This document shows positions 48,994 through 62,207 of a DNA stretch of 64,000 bases, one piece after another. Positions within the stretch are counted from its first letter, which is position 1; each line of letters begins with the position of its first letter. A model generated the notes under the pieces. That model did not search any database and was not told the origin of the DNA. It saw nothing but the letters and a program-made list of their open reading frames with translations. Source of the DNA: AP-15 sp963814865 (GTDB taxonomy: Bacteria; Pseudomonadota; Alphaproteobacteria; ATCC43930; CGMCC-115725); the NCBI GenBank assembly GCA_963814865.1, contig CAWFEN010000004.1:62001-126000 (forward strand), in the 5' to 3' direction. The position numbers and the translations under genes are program-made.

Positions 48994-49009
48994 TAATGAG
49001 GTGACTGTG

Positions 49010-49366
49010 ATGTCGCTGCGGCAGAAATATTTCAGAATCCTGTCATCTGTCGTTCCGGCCGGGGCGGTCGGCGTCTCGCTGTTGCTCGGCTCGACGGTGC
49101 CGAGCGCAGCCACCCAGGAGCCGACGGCCATGCAGCCTCGGACCGCGGACGACGCGCGGGTTTCCGAGCGGCTCGCCGCCATTCGCAATGCCGCTTCCGC
49201 CGTGGCCGGACAGGAAGCCGCACGACAGGGCGACGGCAATTTGCATCTCGCCTGGGGGAATTGGTGGCGCAACTTTGGCTATCGGCCGTGGGGCGGCTGG
49301 GGCTGGCCGAACTGGAACAATTGGCACAATTGGAACAATTGGAACAATTGGTGGCGTAACTGGTGA
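49010..49366 (+). CDS. grrA2: GrrA/OscA-like RiPP precursor 2
   Basis: A 118-residue paralogue of grrA1. The leader is nearly the same through residue 30 and again at RVSERLAAIR (50-59), and it also ends at residue 81. The core Trp82-Trp118 has a different texture: W-N-N and W-H-N units are packed without GG spacers (WNNWHNWNN at residues 102-110), yet there are again eight W-x-N triplets and the same C-terminal WRNW. GAGGTGA sits five bases before ATG 49010. Its DNA (49314-49357) is a tandem 9-nt repeat of TTGGAACAA type, prone to slippage. Same maturase as grrA1 likely. Confidence 0.85.
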   Translation: MSLRQKYFRILSSVVPAGAVGVSLLLGSTVPSAATQEPTAMQPRTADDARVSERLAAIRNAASAVAGQEAARQGDGNLHLAWGNWWRNFGYRPWGGWGWPNWNNWHNWNNWNNWWRNW

Positions 49367-49370
49367 GCGG

Positions 49371-50600
49371 GTGACCGATACCGAGGCGATCGCGGGCAGC
49401 GCCGTGCCGACGATCGACCTGCTCGTCGTTCAGCCGACCCCGTTCTGCAATATCGATTGCAGATATTGCTATCTGCCGGATCGGAATTCGAAGGCGGTCG
49501 TCGCACCGCAGACCTTGCACAATTTGTTTTCGCAGGTCTTTGCATCGGGCTGGCTCGGCGAGCACCTGTCGGTCGTGTGGCATGCCGGCGAGCCGCTGGT
49601 GCTGCCGGTCGCCTTCTATCGCGATGCGTTCGCCATGATCGAGCGCCTGCGGCCACGCGACCTGCCGGTCGTGCATTCCTTCCAGACGAACGGGACCTTG
49701 ATCGACAATTCCTGGTGCTCGTTTTTCGCCGAAGCGCAGGTCAATGTCGGGGTCAGCATCGACGGCCCCCGGCACCTGCACGACTGCAGCCGGGTGACGC
49801 GCTCGGGCCGCGGCACCTTTGACCGGACGATCGCCGGCATCCGGCTGCTGCGCCGGCATGGGGTTCCGTTCCATGTGATCTCGGTATTGTCGTCGGCCGG
49901 CATGGCGGCACCCGGCGAAATGTTCGATTTCTACGTCGCCGAGGGGATCGAGCGGGTCTGCTTCAATGTCGAGGAATCCGAAGGGGATCACGTCTCGCAA
50001 TCATTTGGCGAAAGCGGAGTCGAGGCGGCCTATTACCGGTTTCTGGGCGAATTCTGGCGGCTGTCGGCCGCCGCCCCCGGCAAGATCACCTTCCTGCGCG
50101 AAATCGAGCATGCGCTGCAGCAGGTCATCCGGCCGCAGGAAGCCTCGTTCCGCAACCAGCTGGTCGAGCCCTTCGCCATCACCAGCATGGATTGGGCCGG
50201 CAATATCTCGACGTTCTCGCCCGAGCTGCTCGGCTTGAAGAACCCGGCCTACGACGATTTCATCCTGGGCAACATCAATCGTGATGCGCTCGTCGATCTG
50301 CCGCGCCGGCCGGCCTTTGCCCGGATGCTCGCCGATATCGGCGCCGGGGTCGCCATGTGCCGGGAGCGTTGCGAATATTTTTCGGTGTGCGGCGGCGGCG
50401 AGCCGGTCAACAAGCTCGCCGAAAACGGCTCCTTCGCCAGCACGGAAACGATATATTGCCGCCTGACCAAGATGCGGGCGACGGACCTCGTGCTCGACGC
50501 CCTCGAACGGGTGCCGGCGGGCGGACTCGACCCCGCGACGATCCCGCGCGCGGCAATGCCGGGGCCAGGTCCGGCCGAGAGCGCCGGCTTACGCGGATAA
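49371..50600 (+). CDS. grrM: GrrM/OscB-like radical SAM/SPASM peptide maturase
   Basis: Radical SAM enzyme expected to join the ring of an aromatic residue to the side chain two residues on, making a three-residue cyclophane in W-x-N units. The SAM cluster motif is CNIDCRYC (Cys26, 30, 33), and the SPASM region near the C-terminus has Cys330, Cys334, Cys340 and Cys363 for auxiliary clusters. Family features VVWHAGEPLVLPVAFYRDAF and VHSFQTNGTLID agree. There are 409 residues from GTG 49371, whose ribosome site overlaps the grrA2 stop, so the two are coupled. The GrrM/OscB assignment rests on the precursors as well as the motifs. Confidence 0.88.
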   Translation: MTDTEAIAGSAVPTIDLLVVQPTPFCNIDCRYCYLPDRNSKAVVAPQTLHNLFSQVFASGWLGEHLSVVWHAGEPLVLPVAFYRDAFAMIERLRPRDLPVVHSFQTNGTLIDNSWCSFFAEAQVNVGVSIDGPRHLHDCSRVTRSGRGTFDRTIAGIRLLRRHGVPFHVISVLSSAGMAAPGEMFDFYVAEGIERVCFNVEESEGDHVSQSFGESGVEAAYYRFLGEFWRLSAAAPGKITFLREIEHALQQVIRPQEASFRNQLVEPFAITSMDWAGNISTFSPELLGLKNPAYDDFILGNINRDALVDLPRRPAFARMLADIGAGVAMCRERCEYFSVCGGGEPVNKLAENGSFASTETIYCRLTKMRATDLVLDALERVPAGGLDPATIPRAAMPGPGPAESAGLRG

Positions 50601-50623
50601 CCATCGTCGAATCGGAGGACAGC

Positions 50624-51388
50624 ATGAACGAGATATTCCGCTGGTTGGGCGTGCTCGCCATCGTGGCGGCGATCGAGGGAAGCCCGGTCGTGCCGGCTCT
50701 CGCCCAAGGCGCCGCGGGCAGTCAGGCAGAGCCGAACAGCGCGCCGCCGCCGGGATATGTGAGCGGCGGTCAGGAGCCGACGGCGAACGCCGCCGCCGGG
50801 ACCCAGCCCCAGTCGGCGACCGAGGCACAGCCGACGACCGAGCTGCCGGTGCTCTACGTCACCAGCGTCGAAATCCTCACCTCCCAGACCGAACCCAAGA
50901 TCGACATCGTGCGGGTGACCGGGTTGACCGGGTCGCAGGGCTGGAGTGCGCCGGAACTGGTTCCGACCTATGTCGGCAAGCCCCTCGACGGCATTCTCGA
51001 CATGCAGTTCGTCGCCACGATGCCGGCGCAAACCCAGCCGGCGACCGGTTTCGTCCCGATCGGCGCCATCTTCACGCTTGAAGAGGGCCATGCGTTCAAA
51101 GGCGTCCGCGTCCGCGCCTCCGAGAATGCGATCGAGGTCGACCAGATTCCCGGCAGCAAGACGGCAACCATCGACGTCAACGACTGCCGAGACTGCGTCG
51201 GCAAGAAATTTGTCGAGAAGGGCGAGACGCCGGCCGGGGCAACCGGGGCCGTTCGCCAGGAGGATCTGCCGAAGGTGCTGCGCTGGATCCCGTCCGACCG
51301 CGGGATCAGAGGCATCACCCACAACCCGAACCGGCTCAACCTGACACTCGGCACCGACAATACGATCATCGCGGCTTATTGGGAGTAG
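50624..51388 (+). CDS. Exported protein of unknown function in the RiPP locus
   Basis: Unrecognised 254-residue protein. The signal peptide is clear (WLGVLAIVAAIEGSPVVPAL then AQGAAG), followed by a Pro/Gln/Ala-rich linker to about residue 75 and a likely beta domain (LPVLYVTSVEIL, KIDIVRVTGLTGSQGW, AIFTLEEGHAFKGVRVRA). A CRDC motif near residue 190 is the only Cys pair and could be a disulfide. GGAGG at 50615 sets ATG 50624, 23 bases after grrM. Its place suggests a periplasmic partner of the modified peptides, such as a binding, sorting or immunity protein; nothing proves that. Confidence 0.75.
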   Translation: MNEIFRWLGVLAIVAAIEGSPVVPALAQGAAGSQAEPNSAPPPGYVSGGQEPTANAAAGTQPQSATEAQPTTELPVLYVTSVEILTSQTEPKIDIVRVTGLTGSQGWSAPELVPTYVGKPLDGILDMQFVATMPAQTQPATGFVPIGAIFTLEEGHAFKGVRVRASENAIEVDQIPGSKTATIDVNDCRDCVGKKFVEKGETPAGATGAVRQEDLPKVLRWIPSDRGIRGITHNPNRLNLTLGTDNTIIAAYWE

Positions 51389-51403
51389 GCCAGGGGCTTC
51401 ATT

Positions 51404-52078
51404 CTGACGCGGCGCGACCCGGGCCGCGCAGCGCTGCGGCGGTGTTGCCGTCGCTGGCGCAGCCTGGCCGCCGCATCGCTGGCGATCGGACTGTCGATCA
51501 CGAGCGCCGGCGGCGCCGAAACCCGGTTGCCGATTAGCGGAGGCGCCCCCGCGCTCGATCGCCTGGCTGCCGCCGTCGACGGCATCGAATCGAGCTACGG
51601 CACCGATCCGGCGATGTGGCGTCCCGAGGCGGATGGACCGCAGGGGCCGATGCAGGTCTCGGCCGCCGCGGCGGCCGATGCCGGCGGCGGCGACCGTTTC
51701 GACACGGCTCAAAACCGCTTGCTCGGCCGTACCTATCTCGCGCTGCTCTATCGGCGCTACCGCAGCTGGCCCGACGCGGTTGCGGCCTATAATTGGGGAC
51801 CGGGCAACATGGACGGGTGGATCGGCGGCGGCCGCCAACCGGACAAATTACCGGACGCGGTTGCCCTCTACCGCGTCCGCGTTCTTTATACCGCGCTTTA
51901 CGGACCGCTCGGCTTTGGCCCGTTGCCGAGGTTCGGCATGGTCCATCGCCAGCCGCGCCGGCCGCTCGCCGATCGCCGCCATCCCGGCACGGGAAGCATC
52001 GCCGTCGAACGGCTTTACGGCTACATCATGCGCGCGAGCGACAGCCCGTCTCTCGCTGCCGATCCGGATGCTCCTTAA
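51404..52078 (+). CDS. Lytic-transglycosylase-like (SLT fold) exported protein, non-ATG start
   Basis: Residues from DGIESSYGTDP (probable catalytic Glu62) through GPMQVSAAAAADAGGG, LLYRRYRSWPDAVAAYNWGP and GNMDGWI form a lysozyme-like SLT domain, which in the family cuts peptidoglycan glycan strands. The only standard in-frame start is TTG 51527, which would cut off the basic-hydrophobic segment RRWRSLAAASLAIGLSITSA GG, a good signal peptide. AGGGG at 51392-51396 points to CTG 51404 (or ATT 51401) as the start. The gene begins 15 bases after the unknown exported protein, so it is likely in the same operon. Ends with a basic tail after ERLYGYIMRA. Confidence 0.65.
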   Translation: MTRRDPGRAALRRCCRRWRSLAAASLAIGLSITSAGGAETRLPISGGAPALDRLAAAVDGIESSYGTDPAMWRPEADGPQGPMQVSAAAAADAGGGDRFDTAQNRLLGRTYLALLYRRYRSWPDAVAAYNWGPGNMDGWIGGGRQPDKLPDAVALYRVRVLYTALYGPLGFGPLPRFGMVHRQPRRPLADRRHPGTGSIAVERLYGYIMRASDSPSLAADPDAP

Positions 52079-52145
52079 CCAGCCGGCATGTTGCCCAATG
52101 GGGAGAAAGAAGGGCGAGGAGCTGACGATCCCGCCGTTCGACGCA

Positions 52146-52277
52146 TCAGTAGCCGCCGCCATGCTGCGGGCGGACGTTCGGACACTGGCCGGCGGGAGGA
52201 CAGATGATATCCATCGAGCAGGCTGAAGGCAGCAGCATCAAACCTGCGACGATCACCCATAAGACAATTCGCGTCAT
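52146..52277 (-). CDS. Small putative lipoprotein
   Basis: A 43-residue frame: MTRIVLWVIVAGLMLLPSAC is a lipoprotein signal with lipobox LPSAC, followed by SMDIICPPAGQCPNVRPQHG GG and a final Tyr. No ribosome site is obvious, and the frame continues open upstream to 52538. It is opposite to the RiPP operon and 67 bases from it. Composition and lipobox are the only support. Confidence 0.4.
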   Translation of the reverse strand: MTRIVLWVIVAGLMLLPSACSMDIICPPAGQCPNVRPQHGGGY

Positions 52278-52561
52278 CGCCGCCGGGTCCCGCAGCGCCC
52301 GGCCATCCCGGTCGGCTTGGCCTCCACCTGATGACGGCATGCCGCGCACCAAACCATCAAAAAAGAGCGATCGGCGCAAGCCCATCCATCGGACGATTGC
52401 CCTGCTGCTGGTCCTGTGGCCGCTCGGCGGTTGCGCCGTAACCGGGCCGGACGCCAAGCCCGCCGCCCTCGCAGGACGATCGCAGCGGCATGCATTAGTT
52501 CCGTTGGCACGGCGCTGCCGTCCGTCCCGGCTGGACATCGTTGATGAAGTATCGAGGTTGC

Positions 52562-52638
52562 TGGTCGGAGTGAGAGGATTTGAACCTCCGGCCCCTGCCT
52601 CCCGAAAGCAGTGCTCTACCAGGCTGAGCTACACTCCG
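52562..52638 (-). tRNA. tRNA-Pro (CGG)
   Basis: A 77-nt cloverleaf: acceptor CGGAGTG pairs with CACTCCG, the anticodon loop TTCGGGA gives CGG, the T-arm contains GGTTCAAATCC, the discriminator is A and CCA is encoded. Confidence 0.97.
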
Positions 52639-52726
52639 CCGACCGGGCGCCGTCTATAGCGCCTGCGCCGCCGACAAGCAAGTTCCGTCCCGACGATACC
52701 GGGGTGGCCGTGTCGGGCCGCCTGAA

Positions 52727-53770
52727 TCAAAAGCTGCGCTCGGTGGCGAAAATCGCCGCTTCGGTCAGGGTGCGGCGCTCGGCGCCGTCGGCGAAGATCG
52801 ACAGCGCGTCGCGCGCGCTCGCCGCATAGGCACGGGCCCGCCGGAGGCTCTCGGCGAGAGCGCCGCGGCGCTCGACCAGGAGGATCGCCTGATCGAGGTC
52901 GCCGGGCCGCTGGTCCATCTCTTCGAGTGTGCGGCGCCAGAACGCGCGCTCCGGCTCGTCGCCGCAGGCGAAGGCAACCAGCACCGGCAGCGTGATCTTG
53001 CCGTCGCGGAAATCATCGCCGACGGTCTTGCCGAGCTCGGGTTGGCTCGCCGAATAGTCGAGCATGTCGTCGATCATCTGAAACGCGATGCCGAGGTTGC
53101 GGCCAAACCGCTCGAGCGCCTCCTCTTCTTCCGCCGGCCGTTCCGCCATGACGGCGCCGATCCGGGCGGCGGCGGCGAACAGAGCCGCGGTCTTGGCCTC
53201 GATAACCGCGAGGTAGGCAGCCTCGGTCGTCTCGGTGTCGTTCGTGTTCATCAGCTGCAGGACTTCGCCCTCGGCGATGACCGCGGAGGCATGCGACAGG
53301 ATGTCGAGGATGCGCAGCGATCCGTCCGCCACCATCAGCTCGAATGCCCGGCTGAACAGGAAATCGCCGACGAGGATCGCCGGCTTGTTGCCCCAGACCG
53401 CATTCGCCGTATCGCGGCCGCGGCGCAGCTCGCTCGAATCGACGACGTCGTCGTGCAGCAATGTCGCGGTGTGGATGAACTCGACCGCGGCGGCCAGCGC
53501 GATGTGGCGCGCGCCCTGATAGCCGCAGAGGCGCGCGCAGCCGAGGGTCAGCAGCGGCCGCAGCCGCTTGCCGCCGCCGGCGACGATATGGCCGGCGAGC
53601 TGGGGGATCAGAGCCACCGGGCTCTGCATCCGCTCGACGATCAGCCGGTTGACGCCATCGAGATCGCTTTTGAGAAGCCGGGTCAGCGGGTCGAGCGACG
53701 CTTTCCGCCCGGCGCGCACGCGATCGACACCCGCCACCAGCGTCACCCGATTCTCCCGCCTGTCCGGCAT
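52727..53770 (-). CDS. ispB: Long-chain trans-polyprenyl diphosphate synthase
   Basis: Makes the isoprenoid side chain of ubiquinone, the electron acceptor of the complex I encoded here. The first aspartate-rich motif is LLHDDVVDSSELRRGRDTAN and the second FQMIDDMLDYSAS, with GGGKRLRPLLTLGCARLCGY as the substrate-binding block. Length 347. Chain length (eight or ten units) cannot be told from the sequence alone. It lies convergent to nothing close and is divergent from the DUF2007 gene. Confidence 0.9.
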   Translation of the reverse strand: MPDRRENRVTLVAGVDRVRAGRKASLDPLTRLLKSDLDGVNRLIVERMQSPVALIPQLAGHIVAGGGKRLRPLLTLGCARLCGYQGARHIALAAAVEFIHTATLLHDDVVDSSELRRGRDTANAVWGNKPAILVGDFLFSRAFELMVADGSLRILDILSHASAVIAEGEVLQLMNTNDTETTEAAYLAVIEAKTAALFAAAARIGAVMAERPAEEEEALERFGRNLGIAFQMIDDMLDYSASQPELGKTVGDDFRDGKITLPVLVAFACGDEPERAFWRRTLEEMDQRPGDLDQAILLVERRGALAESLRRARAYAASARDALSIFADGAERRTLTEAAIFATERSF

Positions 53771-53894
53771 CGCGGCCGCGCGGCCGCCCGATCGGCTTGA
53801 CGCGCCCGAAAGCGCGCGAGCATAGAATGACCGGGAAAGCGGTCAAGAGCCGCACCGCCTCATCCCGATCACAGCCGCTTTACCCGCTGGCATC

Positions 53895-54107
53895 ATGAAG
53901 GAGCTGCTGCGCACCAACGATCCCGTCCGCCTGTCATGGGCGCAGGCGGTGCTGGCCGATGCCGGCATCGAGAGCCTCGTTCTCGACCAATATACCAGCA
54001 TCGTCGAAGGCAGCATCGGTGCCATCCCGCGCCGTCTGATGGTGCTGGAGCGGGATCATCGGCGCGCCTGCGCGGTGATCGACGCTGCCGGGAAAGAGCG
54101 CTCGTGA
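53895..54107 (+). CDS. DUF2007 small protein
   Basis: A 70-residue protein with the DUF2007 pattern: MKELLRTNDPVRLSWAQAVL, then DAGIESLVLDQYTSIVEGSI and RRLMVLERDHRRACAVI. The family is a small ferredoxin-like fold annotated as a possible signal-transducing protein; role unknown. Its stop overlaps the GTG of the methyltransferase gene, so they are expressed together. Confidence 0.8.
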   Translation: MKELLRTNDPVRLSWAQAVLADAGIESLVLDQYTSIVEGSIGAIPRRLMVLERDHRRACAVIDAAGKERS

Positions 54108-54862
54108 GCGGCGCCGCGGCGGCCGAGCCTGCTTTCACCGAGGACCGTCTCCTCGGCGGCCGGGTACGATTGCGGCAGCCCGCCGCCGGCTACCGCGTCG
54201 CGATAGATCCGGTCTTTCTCGCCGCCTCGGTGCCGGCCGAGCCGCATCAGCTTGTTCTCGATGTCGGCTGCGGGGCGGGGGCGGCGATGCTGTGCCTGGC
54301 GGCGCGGGTGCCGCATTCGCGGGTCGTCGGTCTCGAAATGCAGCGCGATCTCGTCCGCCTCGCCGGCGACAACACGATTTTGAACGGGATGGAAGCCCGC
54401 GCCTCGGTCATGATCGGCGATCTGCTGCACGCGCCGCCGCGGCTCTCGCCCGGCGCCTTCGACCACGTCATGGCGAACCCGCCCCATCACGAGCGCGGCA
54501 CCACGGCCCGGGCGGCGGCACCGGGCAAGACCGATGCGACGGTCGAGGGCGACGCCGACCTCACCGCCTGGGTGCGCTTTTCGCTGACCATGGTGCGTCC
54601 CAAGGGCACGGTGACCTTCATCCACCGCGCCGACCGGATCGACGCATTGCTCGCCGAGATCGCCGGGCGCGCCGGCGAGGTCGTCGTCTATCCGCTGTGG
54701 CCGGGGCCGGGAAAACCGGCGGCCCGCATCCTCGTGCGTGCGCGCAAGCAGATCGCCGCACCGGCCCGGCTCGCCGCCGGTCTCGTTCTGCACGAGCCCG
54801 ACGGCCGGCTCACGGCCGCCGCCGAGGGTGTGCTGCGCGAGGGCAGGGGCCTCGAATTGTAG
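54104..54862 (+). CDS. TrmN6-like SAM-dependent methyltransferase
   Basis: A 252-residue class I methyltransferase. The SAM motif is LVLDVGCGAGAAMLCLAARV, the next acidic motif VVGLEMQRDL, and the catalytic-type motif VMANPPHHERG (NPPH). This matches the YfiC/TrmN6 group, which methylates N6 of adenine 37 in tRNA1(Val), but some relatives have other substrates. GTG 54104 overlaps the DUF2007 stop. The order DUF2007-methyltransferase-S49 peptidase is common in alphaproteobacteria. Confidence 0.8.
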   Translation: MSGAAAAEPAFTEDRLLGGRVRLRQPAAGYRVAIDPVFLAASVPAEPHQLVLDVGCGAGAAMLCLAARVPHSRVVGLEMQRDLVRLAGDNTILNGMEARASVMIGDLLHAPPRLSPGAFDHVMANPPHHERGTTARAAAPGKTDATVEGDADLTAWVRFSLTMVRPKGTVTFIHRADRIDALLAEIAGRAGEVVVYPLWPGPGKPAARILVRARKQIAAPARLAAGLVLHEPDGRLTAAAEGVLREGRGLEL

Positions 54863-54903
54863 GCCGCTGGTGGCGGCCGCGCGCGCTCCCCATCTGACAT
54901 TGC

Positions 54904-55746
54904 ATGACCCTGCGCGATAATCTCAAGCTCGATCGGCTGTGGCAGCGCGGGCCGGTCGTGTCGGTGCTGCGTTTCGACGGCGTCATCATGCCCCGGCTGC
55001 GGCGCGGCGGGATCTCGCTGGCGAGCCACGCGGCGGCGATCGAGCGGGCCTTCCGCGGCCGCGGCCTGGTTGCGGTCGCGATCGTGATCAATTCGCCGGG
55101 CGGCGCCGCGGCGCAGTCGGCGCTGATCTGCCGCCGCATCCGCGAGCTCGCCGACGAGAAGGGGGTTCCGGTCGTCGCCTTCGCCGAAGATCTGGCGGCC
55201 TCGGGCGGGTATTGGCTCGCGCTCGCCGGCGACGAGATTTTCGGCGAGGAGACCTCGATCCTCGGCTCGATCGGCGTGATCAGCGCGGGCTTCGGCTTTG
55301 CCCGGCTGATCGACCGGCTCGGCGTCGAGCGCCGCCTGCATACGGCCGGGGCGCACAAATCGCTGCTCGACCCGTTTCTGCCGGAAGACCCGGCCGATGT
55401 CGACCGGCTGGGCGGCTTGCAGCAGGACATCCACCGCGCCTTCAAGGAGCAGGTGCGGCAGCGCCGCGCCGGCAAGATCGACGCCGCCGACGAAACCCTG
55501 TTCAACGGCGATGTCTTCACCGGGCGGATGGCGCTCGACCGCGGCCTGATCGACGGCATCGGCGAGGTACGCGCGGTCATGCGCCGGCGCTATGGCGACA
55601 AGGTCAGGCTGCGGCCGATCGCCGTCGAGCGGCGCCGCCCGTTCTGGCGCCGGCTGCCGTTCGCCCGGCGCGAGCCGATCGCCATCGTTTCCGAGCTCAC
55701 CGACTGGATCGAGGCACGGCTGCTGTGGGCCCGCTTCGGGCTGTGA
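54904..55746 (+). CDS. S49-family (SppA/SohB-like) serine peptidase
   Basis: A 280-residue ClpP-fold peptidase. The catalytic Ser lies in DLAASGGYWLALAGDEIF and the Lys in AGAHKSLLDPFLPEDP, with AIVINSPGGAAAQSALICRR upstream as the substrate site. There is no signal peptide or membrane anchor, so it is likely cytoplasmic or peripheral, unlike E. coli SppA. It may clear signal peptides or other fragments. It follows the methyltransferase after 41 bases. Confidence 0.85.
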   Translation: MTLRDNLKLDRLWQRGPVVSVLRFDGVIMPRLRRGGISLASHAAAIERAFRGRGLVAVAIVINSPGGAAAQSALICRRIRELADEKGVPVVAFAEDLAASGGYWLALAGDEIFGEETSILGSIGVISAGFGFARLIDRLGVERRLHTAGAHKSLLDPFLPEDPADVDRLGGLQQDIHRAFKEQVRQRRAGKIDAADETLFNGDVFTGRMALDRGLIDGIGEVRAVMRRRYGDKVRLRPIAVERRRPFWRRLPFARREPIAIVSELTDWIEARLLWARFGL

Positions 55747-55792
55747 CGCAGCTGCCTTGACCCGGCTTCGGGCGCAACGGTAAACCTCGCCG

Positions 55793-56014
55793 ATGTTCGC
55801 GTTCCCGAAGCTCGTCGTGCTGATTCTCGTGTTCGGCGCCGTCTGGATCGCCTATCGCTGGCTCAACGGACCCGCGCGCGATCTGCCGCGCCGCCGGGCG
55901 CCGCCGCCCCGGGCGATCGAGGCCGAGGAGCTGACGCCGTGCGGGGTGTGCGGCGCCTATGTCGCGCCGCGCGCACCCGGCTGCGGCCGAGCCGGATGCC
56001 CGCAACCGCGTTGA
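55793..56014 (+). CDS. Small membrane protein with C-terminal Cys-rich tail
   Basis: A 73-residue protein: one N-terminal membrane helix (LVVLILVFGAVWIAYRWL), a Pro/Arg linker, then TPCGVCGAYVAPRAPGCGRA G with a final Cys, a four-cysteine zinc-ribbon-like end. It resembles the PP0621 family of small membrane proteins, unknown in function. Just upstream of glyQ and probably in the same transcript. Confidence 0.65.
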   Translation: MFAFPKLVVLILVFGAVWIAYRWLNGPARDLPRRRAPPPRAIEAEELTPCGVCGAYVAPRAPGCGRAGCPQPR

Positions 56015-56039
56015 TGGCGCCGCGTTCGAGAGGCCGGAT

Positions 56040-56896
56040 TTGAGCTTTCAATCGCTGATCTTCGAACTGCAGCGCTATTGGGCGCGGCAGGGCTGCGTCA
56101 TCCTCCAGCCCTACGATGTCGAGATCGGCGCCGGGACCTTTCATCCGGCGACGGCGCTGCGTGCGCTCGGCCCCGAACCCTGGCGCGCCGCCTATGTGCA
56201 GCCCTCGCGCCGGCCGACCGACGGCCGCTACGGCGAGAACCCGAACCGGCTGCAACTGCACCACCAGTTCCAGGTCATCCTGAAACCGGCGCCGGCGGAC
56301 AGCCAGGAGCTGTATCTTGCGAGCCTCGCGGCGATCGGCGTCGAGGCCGGCCGGCACGACATCCGCTTTGTCGAGGATGATTGGGAGAGCCCGACCCTGG
56401 GCGCCTGGGGGCTCGGCTGGGAGGTCTGGCTCGACGGCATGGAGGTCAGCCAGTTCACCTATTTTCAGCAGGTCGGCGGCATCGAATGCGACCCGGTTTC
56501 GACCGAGCTGACCTATGGGCTCGAACGCTTGGCGATGTATGTCGAGGGGGTCGAGAGCGTCTTCGACCTCGACTACAACGGCGTCTCCGGCCAGGGGCAA
56601 GTCGCCTATGGCGACGTGTTCAAACGCGCCGAGCGGGAATTTTCGGCCTATAATTTCGAGATCGCCGACACCGGGCGGCTGATCGCGCATTTCGCCGATG
56701 CCGAGAAGGAGTGCCGCGCCGTCCTTGATCGCGGACTGGCCTTGCCGGCCTATGACCAGTGCCTGAAGGCGAGCCATCTGTTCAACCTGCTCGACGCCCG
56801 CGGCGCGATCAGCGTGACCGAGCGCGCTGCCTATATCCTGCGCGTCCGGGCGCTCGCCAAAGGCTGCTGCGAGACCTGGCTGGCGGGAACGGGAAC

Positions 56897-56900
<4 letters not shown>
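56040..56900 (+). CDS. glyQ: Glycyl-tRNA synthetase alpha subunit
   Basis: Catalytic subunit of the alpha2-beta2 glycyl-tRNA synthetase. The family N-terminus SFQSLIFELQRYWARQGCVI is followed by LQPYDVEIGAGTFHPATALR and YVQPSRRPTDGRYGENPNRL. The start is TTG 56040 with GAGAGG seven bases before it; the upstream in-frame stretch is not family-like. Length 286. It overlaps glyS by four bases. Confidence 0.95.
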
Positions 56901-59086
<2,186 letters not shown>

Positions 59087-59093
59087 GCGGCGG

Positions 59094-61771
<2,678 letters not shown>

Positions 61772-61775
<4 letters not shown>

Positions 61776-62197
61776 GCGCGAGGGCGGCGAGCGTCGTTCT
61801 GCTGTTGGCGCTGCCGGTCGCTGCCGCGCACGCGGCCGGCGCGCAGTTCCAGGCACCCGTGCAGCTGCTGCCGCTGCCGACCATCGCTCCGGCCCCGACC
61901 CCGGTGCCACTCCCGCCGCCGATCAATCCGGGCCCGGCAGTCGCCCGACCGGACGGCCTGTCGCCGATCCTGACCCAGCCCGGGCCGCTCTTCCCGGTGC
62001 CCGCGCCGGCGAGCCCGTCCTATCCGGCGCTGCAGCTTCCCGGCCCGATCGATCAGCAGAAAATGCGCGCCTATCGCAATGACCTGCTGAACCGGCAGCG
62101 GCAGCTCGACCGCGCCGGCGTCAGCCCCGACAGCACGCGCAGCCGCGAGATCCAGCAGCAGCTGAACCCGCCCGACGCTCCGCCCGGCCCCCAATAG
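61772..62197 (+). CDS. Secreted proline-rich protein of unknown function
   Basis: A 141-residue protein. The signal peptide is VVLLLALPVAAAHAAGAQFQ-like, then a Pro-rich stretch of about 75 residues (APAPTPVPLPPPINPGPAVA), then a charged helix DQQKMRAYRNDLLNRQRQLD and SREIQQQLNPPDAPP. GTG 61772 overlaps the ppdK stop, indicating co-translation. No family recognised; the proline region suggests an extended periplasmic or cell-surface linker. Confidence 0.6.
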
Positions 62198-62207
62198 CCG
62201 GGGACGG

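Noticed and set aside
49314..49357. Tandem 9-nt TTGGAACAA-type repeats that look like a satellite or short array
   Set aside because: They are the coding DNA of the W-N-N repeats in precursor 2; no CRISPR-like spacing or spacers.
52339..52659. Plus-strand frame with a lipobox-like LWPLGGC
   Set aside because: It runs through the antisense of tRNA-Pro and has no ribosome site; its real end, if any, is unclear.
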